Notes: generated by a model from the sequence alone, not told the origin. A DNA stretch of 64,000 nucleotides from Pollenia angustigena (GCA_930367215.1 OV884057.1:107595284-107659283); one strand, 5' to 3'; positions 43,412-55,191 are shown, counted from the first letter of the stretch. Made by a program: numbers and translations.

Positions 43412-43450
43412 TGGAATTTTGACCGCCTTCTCGTAAAATTTCCCACTGTG
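43412..43450 (-). promoter_or_regulatory. Right Transib end, RSS-like with exact CACAGTG heptamer
   Basis: Read on the minus strand: CACAGTG, 23 bases ending GAGAAGGCGGTC, then AAAATTCCA. The heptamer is identical to the V(D)J recombination signal heptamer, and the 23-bp spacing equals one of its two spacer classes. Confidence 0.78.
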
Positions 43451-43455
43451 CGACG

Positions 43456-45487
43456 GTAGGAAAACTACTAATGAATTGTCGCGATTTCCGTTATAATGCA
43501 AATATTTAATATTTACGTGAGTAAAAAGTTTCTCACAACGCCAGCTAAAGAGCTTACTAATTGTAACAGACTGGTGGAGATAAAAATTAGTGCGGCTTTT
43601 ATCAGGTAACTTTCACGTATGTGTCATGAAGTAAAAAATATTTCCAAAAAAGTGGCATATATGTACAATAAAGCTTCGTTCACAATGGTAGAAAAAATTT
43701 CGTTTATTCTTCTATCTTATTTCTCCCCAAAGTATTTCATATACTATGTTCCCTTAATCTTTCGAACAAAAGTGTAACTAAAGTTTTTTTTTAAAGTTAC
43801 ATCTACTTCACCAACAATTTTTGTGAATAAATGACGGTCATAAAAATTTTATTTTGTTTCAATTGAAAATATTAACAAAATGTCTAAAAAATAATAATAA
43901 ATACGTAATATTGTTTTGCGCAAAAATTGCAAACGTTTTCTTAATTGAAAATATGTGTGGTTGCAAAAAAAATTGTTGCTTTATTGTGAACACCAATTAA
44001 AAATATTGCTGCTATCGCGAACGAACCTTAAAAATCTGAGCGTTTTTCATATAAATTTGACTATACAATCACTTGCCTGATACTTGGAAAAAGCACATTA
44101 TTGTAGAAATTTTAGACTCAATTTCGCAAAAAAAAGAATTTTGGAAATATGTATGTGAAGATAACTTCGGCACGGCGATATGTACAATGTACATCGTACT
44201 GACTTTCTTTCTTTTTCATAATTTATCCTAAAAATTGTTAAAGTGGCATTGTTGCGTTTTGTTCAATTATTCTTTAAAATAAACTATGCAAAATTTTTTC
44301 CTTAAATCTTAATACATTTTGGTTAAGGGAAATGCAAAATCTAGCAATAAAATTCCTGAAATAGTACCACTTACCCACTAAACGAGTGCTTTTGTATAAC
44401 ATTATTTATAAGTTAGCGAGAGAGAGTTATAACATTCGCGCTCACATACTTCCATACATACATGCATATGTTCATATATTCAAAATTATGTTATTCGTTA
44501 TATGTGACATACTTTTTACTTACATTTTACCATTATCTAAATTAACTTTAGTTTTATGTGCGCATTTTTAACCTTTTTGTTAATTTAAAATTTTTACTAT
44601 TGGATTTGTTAATTTACATTTATTTTATTATACACAAATACGTTCGTAACTTGTTTTGAATTGGTACCTTAATGTATACATAAATAGTGGTACATGCAGT
44701 TAAAAGCTGAAAAAAACATTTTTACATATTTTTGATTCAATTTGCGTTTTATCCACTCATTTACTTATAACCACTTCTTGAATTATTTAAACTGAAACTC
44801 TTTTATATTTTTGTAGAACAGCTGTTTAATTTTTAATTATTGTTTCAAATTTAAAAGATAATTTTTATTTAAGAACTGAAATTTTCATGATATTATTATT
44901 TTTTTTCTTCAATACAATACGCGCATTGCGCATAAACAATAGAATTTTTTTTATTTAATAAGAAGTCATAATTCCATTTGAGAGTTTTATTGTGACTTTA
45001 CTATAAAAATTGTACTCTTAACTGGAAGGACCTTTTCGATGTTAGGTGCGTTCGAGAACCAAAAAGTTTACTAAACACAGTAAATGAGACAATTCTTGAC
45101 TGAGTATTTATGAATTTTTACAGCAGAAATTTTTGCAGTTAAATTTAGCTAATGAAAAAAACATATGAACTAAAACATAAACAAGAAAAAGTAAACGAAC
45201 AAAAACGATACAAATTGTGAAAATTTATTTAAAAAAAAAAAAAGTTGAAATAAAACTGAAACAAAAACGGATTAAAAAACTTGTTTTTTAAGCAAGTATA
45301 TCGCTGCTGTAATGGAAGATTTTTGATAAAAAACTGTTTCAAATTTTCAAATGTTCACGAAAATGACTTGAATACCGAAAATATAAATATGTAAATAATT
45401 TTTATATGTGACAAACCTTTGTCAAAAAAAATTTTCAGAGAACAATCATTGCGTAAATCGCTTTTTATTTATCAGCATTACCGTAGG
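43456..45487. other. AT-rich spacer, weak MITE traces
   Basis: GCTTCGTTCACAATGGTAG (43678) and CTATCGCGAACGAACCTT (about 44014-44031) are loosely inverse, possibly a ~350-bp MITE. Poly-A/T runs near 45230. No gene is recognised. Confidence 0.35.
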
Positions 45488-45728
45488 AACACAATTGCAC
45501 CGTATGAACGTAGTAGCATACGACGTAGGTACGTTGTCAAATTAAAAAGTATTAAATTTTATACAAAGGCACACAAAAGCTGGCGTAGACGTAAACCCGT
45601 ATTTACGTCATGCGTCGACCAGACCTTATTATATTTCAAACGCCGGTTACGACCGTATTGTCATAGAAAAAAATTAGAAATATAAAATGAAATTATTTAT
45701 GTGTTTTCAATTTAAATATTTGATAAAT

Positions 45729-47282
45729 TTTTTAATATTTTTAATTAGGCTAAAGTTCATCAAATTTAATTTTCATTAAATTATTTTTATGAAGAAAGGA
45801 ATTTTACAACATGAAATTATTTAAAATTTATTGATAATTTTCCATTCTTGACTGAAGCTGGGCTCGAACCCAGGCGTTTTTACGGACAGGTTACCCTTAC
45901 ATGTTTCGATTGCAACCACTCAATCTCCTCTGAGGGCTTGCCGTTTAACACTCGCAGCCATCGACGACTGCTGACGTCAATAGTCAAAGTCAAGAATGGA
46001 AAATTATCAATAAATTTTAATTAATTTCATGTTGTAAAATTCCTTTCTTCATAAAAATAATTTAATGAAAATTAAATTGGATGAACTTTAGCCTAATTAA
46101 AAATATTAAAAAATTTGGATTAAAAACCATAAATAGTTCAACAAAATAACCACAATACTGATTATTGTTAAAAAAAGCTAAGGCACGAGCTCTATGTTTG
46201 CATTTGTCCTTCAAGTTGTGTTGAAAAAGGTCAACAGGAAAACGACGCGAAAATGAAAAACAAAAACCAGAAATGTACTTTGAACTTCAAGAAGAATTCT
46301 TGACAAAAGTACGGGAAAACGGAAGTAGGGAAAAACATGTAAAATAAATTAAAATAGATAATCATTCAAAGCAAATTTCGATCTACCAAAGGTTAAATAC
46401 AATTTGGTTTAAGGATTGATGTTTGACTATTGACGTCAGCAGTCGTCGATGGCTGCGAGTGTTAAACGGCAAGCCCTCTGAGGAGATTGAGTGGTTGCAA
46501 TCGAAACATGTAAGGGTAACCTGTCCGTAAAAACGCCTGGGTTCGAGCCCAGCTTCAGTCAAGAATGGAAAATTATCAATAAATTTAAATTAATTTCATG
46601 TTGTAAAATTCCTTTCTTCATAAAAATAATTTAATGAAAATTATATTTGATGAACTTTAGCCTAATTAAAAATATTAAAAAATTTGGATTAAAAACCATA
46701 AATAGTTCAACAAAATAACCACAATACTGATTATTGTTAAAGCTAAGGCACGAGCTCTATGTTTGCATTTGTCCTTCAAGTTGTGCTGAAAAAGGTCAAC
46801 AGGAAAAGGAAGGACGGGAAAATGAAAAACAAAAACAAGAAATGTACTTTGAACTACAAAAGTACGGGAAAACGGAAGTAGGGAAAAACATGTAAAATAA
46901 ATTAAAATAGATAATCATTCAAAGCAAATTTCGATCTACCAAAGGTTAAATACAATTTGGTTTAAGGATTGATGTTTGACTATTGACGTCAGCAGTCGTC
47001 GATGGCTGCGAGTGTTAAACGGCAAGCCCTCTGAGGAGATTGAGTGGTTGCAATCGAAACATGTAAGGGTAACCTGTCCGTAAAAACGCCTGGGTTCGAG
47101 CCCAGCTTCAGTCAAGAATGGAAAATTATTAATAAATTTAAATTAATTTCATGTTGTAAAATTCCTTTCTTCATAAAAATAATTTAATGAAAATTATATT
47201 TGATGAACTTTAGCCTAATTAAAAATATTAAAAAATTTGGATTAAAAACCATAAATGGTTCAACAAAATAACCACAATACTG
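45729..47282 (+). repeat. Second tandem array of tRNA-like units, with an inverted first copy
   Basis: Plus-strand units start at GTCAAGAATGG (45989, 46558, 47111), periods 569 and 553 bp. Immediately left, 45729-45988 is a partial unit in inverse orientation, so two units meet back to back. Ends at CCACAATACTGATTA like the array at 1-1541. Divergence from that array is about 10-15% with small indels. Confidence 0.88.
46432..46560 (+). other. tRNA-like segment with B-box (also 46985-47113; inverse at 45857-45985)
   Basis: GCAGTCGTCGATGGCTGCGAG and, downstream, CCTGGGTTCGAGCCCAG: a perfect 5-bp T-arm-like stem CTGGG/CCCAG with a 6-base loop containing the B-box GGTTCGAGCCC. The T-arm is better preserved than in the 1-1541 array. 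Not a functional tRNA; the interval is too long and the loop one base short. Confidence 0.55.
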
Positions 47283-47590
47283 ATTAATATTTTATTAAAA
47301 TAAAAGGGTAGAAAAAAAAATTAGAATAAATTCGGAATTTTTTAATATTATTATCAAAAGCAAACAAAATATGTACGTTTGCGACGGAATAGTGGGTATG
47401 TGAAGCGTGTTTTTTAAAATTTGCGGCGTCACGTCCTACGTTTACAGACGTACGACTCAATTGTATTCTTAGCATTAAAAAAACCATTTCTATATAGGGT
47501 GGGCATTTTTTTTTTCTGAAATTAAGTTAAAATTAACCTCAGATTGATGCATTTCTGATAAATTAGCAACATTGAAATTGCTGTTTAACT

Positions 47591-47901
47591 TGGTGGCCAC
47601 ACGATCAAGTTTTGCCTTTCAATTCCTTTCAATTTGCAATTCACTCTCAGTTTTTTACTAACACACTCACACTTTTTAAATTGACCACGAGATGACTTTC
47701 AATTTCACCTTTCCATTTGTTTGGCAATTTACTTTCAATTTAACAGCTGAGTACAAGTTTGTCTCTGTTGTTGTTGACATCTTGGAAGTAAATTGCTTAC
47801 AAATTGAGTGCAGCCTACGTCACAGCTTTCAATTTATGTAAATTTTGACAAGCAGTATATGTAAAAGACTATCAAGAACAACTTGAACGTGTGGCCGCAT
47901 G
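47591..47901. mobile_element. MITE with GGCCACACG...CAAGTT ends (~311 bp)
   Basis: TGGTGGCCACACGATCAAGT and inverse of AACTTGAACGTGTGGCCGCA share about 18 of 20 positions. The interior has repeated TTTCAATTT. The GGCCACAC core also occurs in the ends at 4097 and 13184. Confidence 0.6.
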
Positions 47902-48546
47902 GTAAGGGAAAATACTAGACTTAATAGAATAACTGGAATTGCTGATTAAAAACAATTACCAAATATTTTTTTGTGCAATTAAGAAGTGCTGCAAGAAGTG
48001 CTATGTGTAATTTTGATTGCACCATTGCGGATCTCTGTTGGTCATGCATACATCTACTAAGGGGTTTTGCGATACTTTAATGGGTTTAGAAGTTGCATAT
48101 ATCTATACAAAATATTCCTTCAACAAGTGCTATGCGTTGAAAGTAATTTTTTGTTTATTTATTAAAAACCTAATACTTAGCTTTTTTCTATAAACAAAAA
48201 GTGTTATGTGTTCAAACTAGTACAGTACAGCTCCAATGTACTCTCCACTTGATTATGTTAGTCGCTTGAGGCAGACTAGACCAACATACCCATATATATT
48301 TAGCTTTTTGGACTTTCAAGGAATATGAACACATTCCTGGAAATTTTATTTCGATCCGACTTGGGGATGCAAAAGTCAGCAACATCCGTTAATTATTTTT
48401 AGACGCAACGAGGTTTATATCAAGCTGCCTCACACCGATACTTGCGAACTGATGAGTTCAAAAAAAAGTACTTAAACTCTAAAAATAATTGAGCCAAGAA
48501 ACTTGTTTTAATCTCGACTTAAAATCGATGAACCGAAATATAAAAG
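47902..48546. other. Spacer, no recognised feature
   Basis: Nothing coding-like; GAAGTGCTRYGTG phrases repeat at about 47985-48005. Confidence 0.35.
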
Positions 48547-48853
48547 GGGCGATTCTATTTTGACGGGTGCAACATTTAGAGGCTTTAAACGTCTTTTACT
48601 AATAGAAAGAAACACATTTGCAATTAAGTCATTTCTAGAAGGGGTAACATTTTTTTATATACTATTGTTTTCTATTTACAAGAATTTATATGAAACGATC
48701 AAATAGCCAGGAGAGAGATGAGATATCAGAGGATGATTATCAAATCAAACATCGTAGAGAAATATAATACAATAATAAAAAATTTGCTCTTTAAGCCATG
48801 ACGGGTGCAACAGTCAATGAATTTTCTGTTCGCGCCAAATCTATGAATCTTAA

Positions 48854-49462
48854 CCCTGCAAATAACATTGGACCACCTGATCGATTTTGATAAAATGGAC
48901 TACTCCATGGACTGGTCCGATGTAATGCAAGCATGGACCAAGTCATTGTTAAAAAGTGTTTGTAGTGAGACGACATGTCTTCGTTTTTTAACGACATGCT
49001 TTCGTTTTTAAACGACTTCAAAACTAATCCTCCTGAGTATACCATGGAGTAGTTTTAAAACTACTCCTTAGTGGTCCAAAGTTGGGTTACATGGTCCTCT
49101 CCTCTAGGACATCGTAATGTTATATAGACCAAGTGGCGTATTATGGCAGTCGTGATCGAATACTTTTTCGATTCGAAATCAATTTTATTTCAGTCGAAAC
49201 TGAACGAATCGTAATTATGTTTTCAGTGTTGTGAAAACTCAAATAAATGATTTACAACACTAAAAAATAATTTCGATCCGTTCAGTATGGGCAGAAAGAA
49301 TTAGAAAGAAAATTGCTTTCGAATCGAAAAAGTATACGATCACGACTGCCATATTTTGCCCCCAGGTTTTTTCCATACGTTAGGGTTTCTTTTGGACTAG
49401 TCCTGGTCCCTTGCGGACTACTCTTTAAACGCGTGTTTGGACTGGTCCTTTTATTTGCAGGG
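48854..49462. mobile_element. MITE with CCCTGCAAATAA ends, inverted copy
   Basis: Inverse orientation of 14428-14852, same terminal 12 bases, interrupted by the MITE at 49133-49362. A 10-bp subterminal core GGACTAGTCC is shared. Confidence 0.75.
49133..49362. mobile_element. MITE (230 bp) with ~46-bp inverted ends
   Basis: Left GTGGCGTATTATGGCAGTCG and right inverse GGGGCAAAATATGGCAGTCG, continuing TGATCG-ATACTTTTTCG. CAG follows on the right and CAA precedes on the left. The uninterrupted host sequence is visible at 14520-14545. End sequence resembles the hairpin MITE at 34067-34155. Confidence 0.75.
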
Positions 49463-49959
49463 AATGCTTCGAAGTGCACAACAAATGTATATTTAAGCTT
49501 ACGTCTAAAAAAAGTATATTATTATAAAATATAGATATTTTACTTTTAATTGACATCAAAAAAGTATCAAATAGTGTGATTTGAAAATTTGTGTTAAAAG
49601 TTGTCTAAAATAGAATCGCCCAAAGCCTTTACATTAAAGCAGTGTATCCACAAAGATTACCACTTCTTTGATGGCAATCTTTGCCACTAAAATTCTATTA
49701 ATTTTATTATTTGTTGTTCATGTTATATCTACTCAGCCAGCAAAATACTTCGACTTTGTCTGAATCAGACATTTCTTGCAAATGAACCGATATGTCTAAT
49801 ACAAGGCGATTTCATAAAGGTGACATTTTCGAGTCATCTGCTTATTGTTTATTTATTTGTGTGTATACTGAATGTCAAGCTTTGTTTATATTTTGTGAAA
49901 AAATTAATTAAAATTTGAAATTCAATAAAAATTTAAATATTTGAAAAAAAAACTAATTT

Positions 49960-51930
49960 AAATTTTATAAAATAAAAAATGTGAATATAAAAAATAAACA
50001 CAAGAAAATAAAAATAAAGCGGACAATTAAACGTGCTCCTTACAATACATCGACGGATATAGAGACCCTTATCAGAGAAAAAAGGAAGTTAAGAAGACAA
50101 TGGCAAAACAGTCGTTTCCAAACCACTAAGGCCCAACTACAATTATGCCTGACAACTCTTCGCAACAAATTGAGACAGAACCACGAGTCTGCAATAGAAG
50201 GCTATCTAAACAGCCTAGATGCCACAAAAAACTCCAATTATAGCTTATGGAAGGCTGTACGGCATATGAAATGCCCTATAACCCAAGAATCTCCATTAAG
50301 ACTGGAAAACCGCACTTGGGCCAAAAACACAGATGAAAAATTAAACGCTTTCGCGGGCCACCTTGAGAAAGTTTTCACGCCACATGATACACTAACTTGT
50401 TCCTGTCGTCCAATCATTCCTGATAAGGTAAACCATCCATTAAAATTTAACATTACTCAAGTAAAATCTGCAATAGAAAAAGTGAATATTAGAAAATCTC
50501 CCGGACTTGACCGTATCACAGGGTCAATGATTAGAAACTTACCATAGTCTGCTTCCAGAATCTTGCTACTCATTTTTAACGCTATATTAAGAGTCGGATA
50601 CTTCCCATCCTCAGGGAAGAGGTCTATAATTGTTATGATTCCCAAGCCAGGAAAAGATGCTAGCCAGGTTGCGTCGTACAGACCGATAAGCTTATTATCA
50701 ATCCTATCGAAGCTTTTCGAAAAAATATTCATTTTAAGTATAACTCCTCGTCTAAATGAACACGACATTATCCCGGATCACCAGTTCGGATTCAGAGCGA
50801 AACATGGTACAATAGAACAAGTGCATAGAATTGTCACCATTATTAGATCGGCGTTTGAGAAAAAGCAATACTGCTCAGCCCTGTTTATAGACATTTCCAA
50901 AGCATTTGACAAAGTTTGGCATGATGGGCTACTCATCAAAATTACACGAATGCTTCCTCTGGAGAGCTATCTAACAGGCAGAACATTCACAGTAAGGTCG
51001 CAAGATAAATACACCCCCCTCAAGAAAATTACTGCTGGTGTTCCCCAAGGCAGCATATTAGGACCGCTTCTATATATAATATACACAGCGGATATGCCAA
51101 CAAACCTGAGCACGCATACCTCTACATTTGCAGACGACACAGCATTTATTAGCGTTAACCATGACCCAAAAGTCGCATCGCAAAATCTGCAGTCCCACAT
51201 CAATGAACTAGAGGCATGCCTAGAAAAATGGAGAATAAAGGTTAACCCGGCTAAATGTGCTCACTTAACTTTCACGCTCAGAAGACAAACGTGCCCAGTT
51301 CCGGTAGAAAACCATGTAAAGTACTTGGGAATTCATATAGATAGACGCTTGACCTGGCCTCGTCATATCGAAGCGAAAATAACGGCTATGAAACTTAAAG
51401 CAGCTCAACTACATTGGCTTCTCGGTGGAAACTCAAACTTGTCTTTAGACAACAAAATTCTTCTATGCAAGTCCATCATAAAACCAATATGGACATATGG
51501 CATCCAATTATGGGGTACTGCATGCGCATCTAACATCCAAAAGCTTCAAAGAAGACAGTCTAGAATATTACGACAAATTGTCTGCGCCCCATGGTATATA
51601 CGTAATGATATTATCCACAGAGATCTCAACGTCCCCACTATCCAGGAGGAAATTAAAAAATATTCAATAAGCTACATCGATAAACTAATGGTCCACCCTA
51701 ACTACCTCGCTCGGGGTTTGCTTTAGTTCGAAGGTCACCAGAGGCTAAAAAGAACCGATACTTTGAGCCTAACTAGAAGACAGTCTTAAAATTTGAATAC
51801 AGCAGTTAGTGGTTACACTGGTAACAACTAATAAGCAACAAGTAGAATTAAGATTTGAATACATATTGTAAATTTCGATAAGAAAGATTCAATAATAAAA
51901 AAAAAATTAAAAAAAAAAAAAAAAAAAAAA
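49960..51930 (+). mobile_element. Jockey-like non-LTR retrotransposon, 5'-truncated
   Basis: Contains a reverse transcriptase frame, a ~170-bp 3' untranslated region and a poly-A tract at about 51897-51930. The apurinic endonuclease and ORF1 are absent, the usual result of incomplete reverse transcription. Left border is approximate. Confidence 0.85.
49981..51726 (+). pseudogene. Jockey-type reverse transcriptase, one stop codon
   Basis: Single frame interrupted only by TAG at 50545-50547. Motifs in order: IRKSPGLDRITGSMI, MIPKPGKDASQVASYRPISL, HQFGFRAKHGT, ALFIDISKAFDKVWHDGL (motif A, catalytic Asp), AGVPQGSILGPLLYIIYTAD (motif B), STFADDTAFIS (FADD, the catalytic pair), KYLGIHIDRRLTW and a C-terminal IKPIWTYGIQLWG block. 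This is the RT layout of the jockey/X clade. About 580 codons of a normal ~900; a short deletion lies near 50945. The protein would reverse-transcribe its own RNA at the target site; here it is truncated and interrupted. Confidence 0.88.
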
Positions 51931-52170
51931 TAAAAATGCGTAACGAATAAGTATTATAATATTAATTTGCAATTAAGGACTTTCTAAGGCAATTGGGTAT
52001 ATTTTATTAACAAAAAAATTTCCTTTTTTTATATTTTCAACAAATATTTTTGACATTCACTCCAACTTTTTACAAAAACAAAATACATAGAATTTTTCAA
52101 TAAAAAGGGATAGCTAGCATAACTCTATTTCACGATGCGGTCACCTTTATAAATTCGCCTTGGTCTAATA

Positions 52171-52752
52171 GATATCTGACGGAATTCATATAGATGTGTC
52201 TAACGGTACTTGGTTTTTTTTTTTTTTGTAACAAAAATTTACAATTTTCATTAATTTGAAAATAGTTTTAATATTATTTTATTGTTAAAAAAATGTTTAA
52301 AAAATGGTACGTATGTACATACATGTAAAGTTTGTAATTATATACATACATACTTTTTTGCAATAGAATTATAGCCTTCGAATTTTTTTTTTTTAACTCA
52401 TAAAAAGCTAGAATCCTTTTTTTAAAATAACGTTTAACAGCAAGGTAAGTTGAAATACCGGTGTACTCAAAATTACTTTTTTAATGCAACATTTACATCT
52501 TTTTATTGTATTTTTATACTACTCTTAATCTAGATTTGGAGAAAATATTAAGAACAAGAAGCTGTTCCGTGGATGACATCGCCAAAAGATGTTTGTAGTT
52601 TGTAAAGCTGAAATACGCAAAAGAGGCTAAAAAGCTGCCAATCTATAATTAATTAATTAATTTTATGTGTCAAAGTAAAGCGTCTGTTCTTTTATAAAAA
52701 AAAATTAATAAAAAAATAATTTATTAAAGTCTCGTTTAACTTTTGATCATAT
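52171..52752. other. AT-rich spacer, no recognised feature
   Basis: Long T-runs near 52207 and 52386; otherwise featureless. Confidence 0.35.
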
Positions 52753-53409
52753 TGTTACGAAAGTAACTTTAGTTAAGAATTATTGGTTAAGAATTAGATT
52801 AATTTATGTGTTATCTTGTATTGATTAGTATTTGTTAGTTATTTTATTAGTTAAAATTGTTATTGTATAAGTTATGCACACTTCGAGTGTAAAAATCAAT
52901 GTACAGATGTAATGTTAAAATTGTTGTGCATAATTGTACTTCAACCCCACTGTAAACTAGAATGTTCTTTATTAAGTTATCTCAATCTATGGCAACGCCT
53001 AAAAGTATGCCTTTGTTTATGATGCCTAATAACTCAATTAATTCAGCCATATAGATAGTAATAGCTGAATAAGTTTGATTAACGAAATAGCCGTTATTAG
53101 GCGAACTTTATAGAGCCATCTAGACTTTAAAACTCGAACGTTCTATGGTCATTTGCCCGAGTATAAATAGGATCGCAAGAGATTGCATGATTCATTCTAA
53201 GTTCTGACTTTGTCAAAAACGTATCACGCTGAGAAGATTATAAATTACGGTTGTTAAAGTGACTAAGTACTAAATAAAGTTGTGTAAATTGTAAACAGTA
53301 GCAAAAGTGTTGTGTTTATTTGTTTTATTTCAATTGCAATAAAAGAACTCGAAACGGTTTATTATAAAGGAAATAAATCAAAACGTTATTGAAAGGCAGT
53401 AACGTAACA
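52753..53409 (+). repeat. Solo LTR (657 bp)
   Basis: Begins TGTTACGAAAGTAAC and ends AGTAACGTAACA, with the 4-bp duplication ATAT on both sides (52749-52752, 53410-53413). A promoter-like GAGTATAAATAGGAT (53159-53173) lies inside. No internal retroelement sequence, so it arose by LTR-LTR recombination. A fragment related to its middle is at 60752-60828. It is not obviously the LTR of the gypsy-like relic. Confidence 0.85.
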
Positions 53410-53413
53410 ATAT

Positions 53414-53707
53414 TTTTTCTGGATATCCCTTAGAGTTCTGTAAGAAATCTGTGCGATGAGTCGATCAGCTACCTGCCAGAAAACATTAAAAATGTCGGCT
53501 AATATATCCGAATTTCCCATGCCTTTTTCAATAGATTTCTGTCGGATATCTATCAGAAATTTCCCACGACATGTCTGTCAGAATTCGTGTCAACCACTTC
53601 ATACATTTTTGGGTCAGAAATCTGACAGAATTCGTATACGATTCCGACTCTTTTGCCGACGTTTCTGTTAGATATCTGGAAGACGTCGGACTACTTTGCT
53701 TGCTGGG
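53414..53707. other. Dispersed-repeat segment rich in ATATCTG/AGAAATCTG
   Basis: Repeated phrases (AATTTCCCA, GATATCT, CAGAATTCGT) in both orientations; likely the interior of the element proposed at 49737-53705. No coding signal. Confidence 0.4.
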
Positions 53708-54615
53708 TATATATATAAAAATGAAAAATGTTTGTATGTTTGTTTGTTTGTTTGTATGTTGGCTTATAGACTCCTAAACTACTGAACCGATTTTCCTGAA
53801 ATTTTTACAGTAAGATCACGTGAGGCCTAAAAATAAAATAGGCTACTTATTTTTACGATAGGGGCAGGGCAATTGGTACCCCCATTGGATGCAAATATTA
53901 AATATCGCGTATCTTAACAGCGGCTGCACGCATTTTGTTGAACTTTTGGAAGTAGGATCTTCTGAGCCCTAAACCTTAAATAAAATAGCAGCGGGGGAAG
54001 TGGTACCCCCCATAGGACGGCAATGTTTAATATCGCATGTCTTAAGAACTTTTATAGTGAGAATGTTCAAACTTTGCAGAAGTCACCCTTCTGTTATACT
54101 ACACTTTTAAAAATAAAAATAAAGCGGGTAGGCGCAGGGGGAGGGAATACCTCCCATAGGATGCATATATTAAATATCACTCAACTGAAGAACTATTAAA
54201 GGGCGAGTCTTCAAACTTGGTTAAAGCTACTATAATGGTAAACTATAAATTTCAATATAGAAATGGGCGGGGTTGACAGAGGAGGAGCAGTACCCCTCAT
54301 AGGTAGAAATATTAATAAGCACCGCTGCACGCATTTTGTTGAACTTTTGGTAGTAGGATCTTCAGAGCCCCAAAATTGAAATAAAATAGCAGCAGGGAAA
54401 GTGTTGCCCCCATAGGACGCCAATGTTTAGTATCGCATATCTTAAGAACTGTTATAGTAAGAATGTTCAAACTTTGTAGAAGTCACTCATATGGTATACT
54501 TCACTTTTGAAAATTAAAATAAAGGGAAATACCTCCCATAGGATGCATATAATAAATATCTCACAACTGAAGAAGTGGTTAAAGCAGTGTAGCGAAGCGC
54601 ACCGGGTTAAGCTAG
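53708..54615 (+). mobile_element. Non-autonomous Helitron, shorter relative of 25179-26848
   Basis: TATATATATAAAAATG at the left (the TC start is not preserved) and the identical 3' end GTGTAGCGAAGCGCACCGGG-TTAAGCTAG, followed by T. About two ~390-bp internal repeats instead of four. Abuts a second Helitron-like remnant. Confidence 0.85.
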
Positions 54616-55191
54616 TATATATATAAAAGAAAGTCGCGTTAGTTACTACGTTTATAACTAAAGAACGGCTGGACCGATTTCGATGATTTAAAATAGGTGG
54701 CGCCATTGAAAATTACTCAGTATGAATTAAATCGTAAACTCCGCATTTCACGAGGCTATGATCTTTAGCAAAGCTGTTGAGCATGAGCCGGCGAAGGTTT
54801 ATAAGTTGATATGACCAATTTTAGACAGGTGGCGCCACTGAAAATTACTCGAAATGAGTTAAATCATAAACTGTGCATTTGATCATGCTATGATCTTTAG
54901 CACAGCTGTTGAGCATTATCATACAAAGGTTTCTAGGTTGGTATGACCAATTTCCGATAGGCGGCATCATTGAAAATTACTCAAAATAAAGTATATCATT
55001 TGATCATGCTATGGGCTTTAGTAAAGTTGTTGCGCATGAGCCGGCAAAGGTTTCTATGTTGGTATGAACAATTTCCGACAAGAAGTGCCATTGAAAATGA
55101 ATCAAATCGTAAGCTATGCAATTGATCATGCTTTGATCTGTTAGCAAAAAAATGTCTTAAATATTCCAGAAAAAAGAAATTATAAAGAAAA

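Larger units (their letters stand above)
39131..43450 (+). mobile_element. Full-length Transib element (4320 bp), CGACG target duplication
   Basis: Left end CACACTGG, right end (read inward) CACAGTGG; both are followed by GAGAAGGCGGTCAAAATT at matching spacing. The 5-bp duplication CGACG lies at 39126-39130 and 43451-43455, agreeing with the GC-rich 5-bp targets known for Transib. It contains a decayed transposase (40136-42887) which itself carries a TA-type insertion (41737-42673). Inactive, but both ends are intact. Confidence 0.9.
45488..47470. mobile_element. Possible element bounding the second tRNA-like array
   Basis: ACACAATTGCACCGTATGAA (45490) and the inverse of TCATACGACTCAATTGTAT-like sequence at 47440-47465 resemble each other (AAYACAATTG...CGTAYG, then ACGTAGG), suggesting inverted ends around the array. 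Target duplications are not evident, so the boundary is tentative. The Lys/Arg-rich frame at 45419-45685 falls in this end and is likely spurious. Confidence 0.35.
48547..49621. mobile_element. MITE with GGGCGATTCTATTTT ends, containing two nested MITEs
   Basis: GGGCGATTCTATTTT at 48547 and AAAATAGAATCGCCC ending at 49621 are exact inverses, flanked by AAAG on both sides (48543-48546, 49622-49625). GACGGGTGCAAC occurs near 48562 and 48800. Contains 48854-49462, which contains 49133-49362. Confidence 0.72.
49802..52162. mobile_element. MITE with CAAGGCGAATT ends, hosting a LINE
   Basis: Left CAAGGCGATTTCATAAAGGT and right inverse CAAGGCGAATTTATAAAGGT; 8-bp duplication GTCTAATA at 49794-49801 and 52163-52170. 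Same terminal family as 62139-62461. Almost all its length is the jockey-like LINE at 49960-51930. Confidence 0.85.
49737..53705. repeat. Possible long MITE frame with CAGCAAARTA...GTCGGAC ends
   Basis: CCAGCAAAATACTTCGAC (49737) is roughly inverse to GTCGGACTACTTTGCTTGCTG (53685-53705), and ATATCTGACRGAATTC phrases occur at both sides (52169, 53550-53640). The LINE-bearing MITE and the solo LTR would then be nested in this element. No target duplication is visible. Confidence 0.35.

Noticed and set aside
45419..45685. 88-residue Lys/Arg-rich frame resembling a small basic protein
   Set aside because: Composition comes from ACGT-rich repeats in a probable terminal region; no motif, no second copy with a conserved frame.
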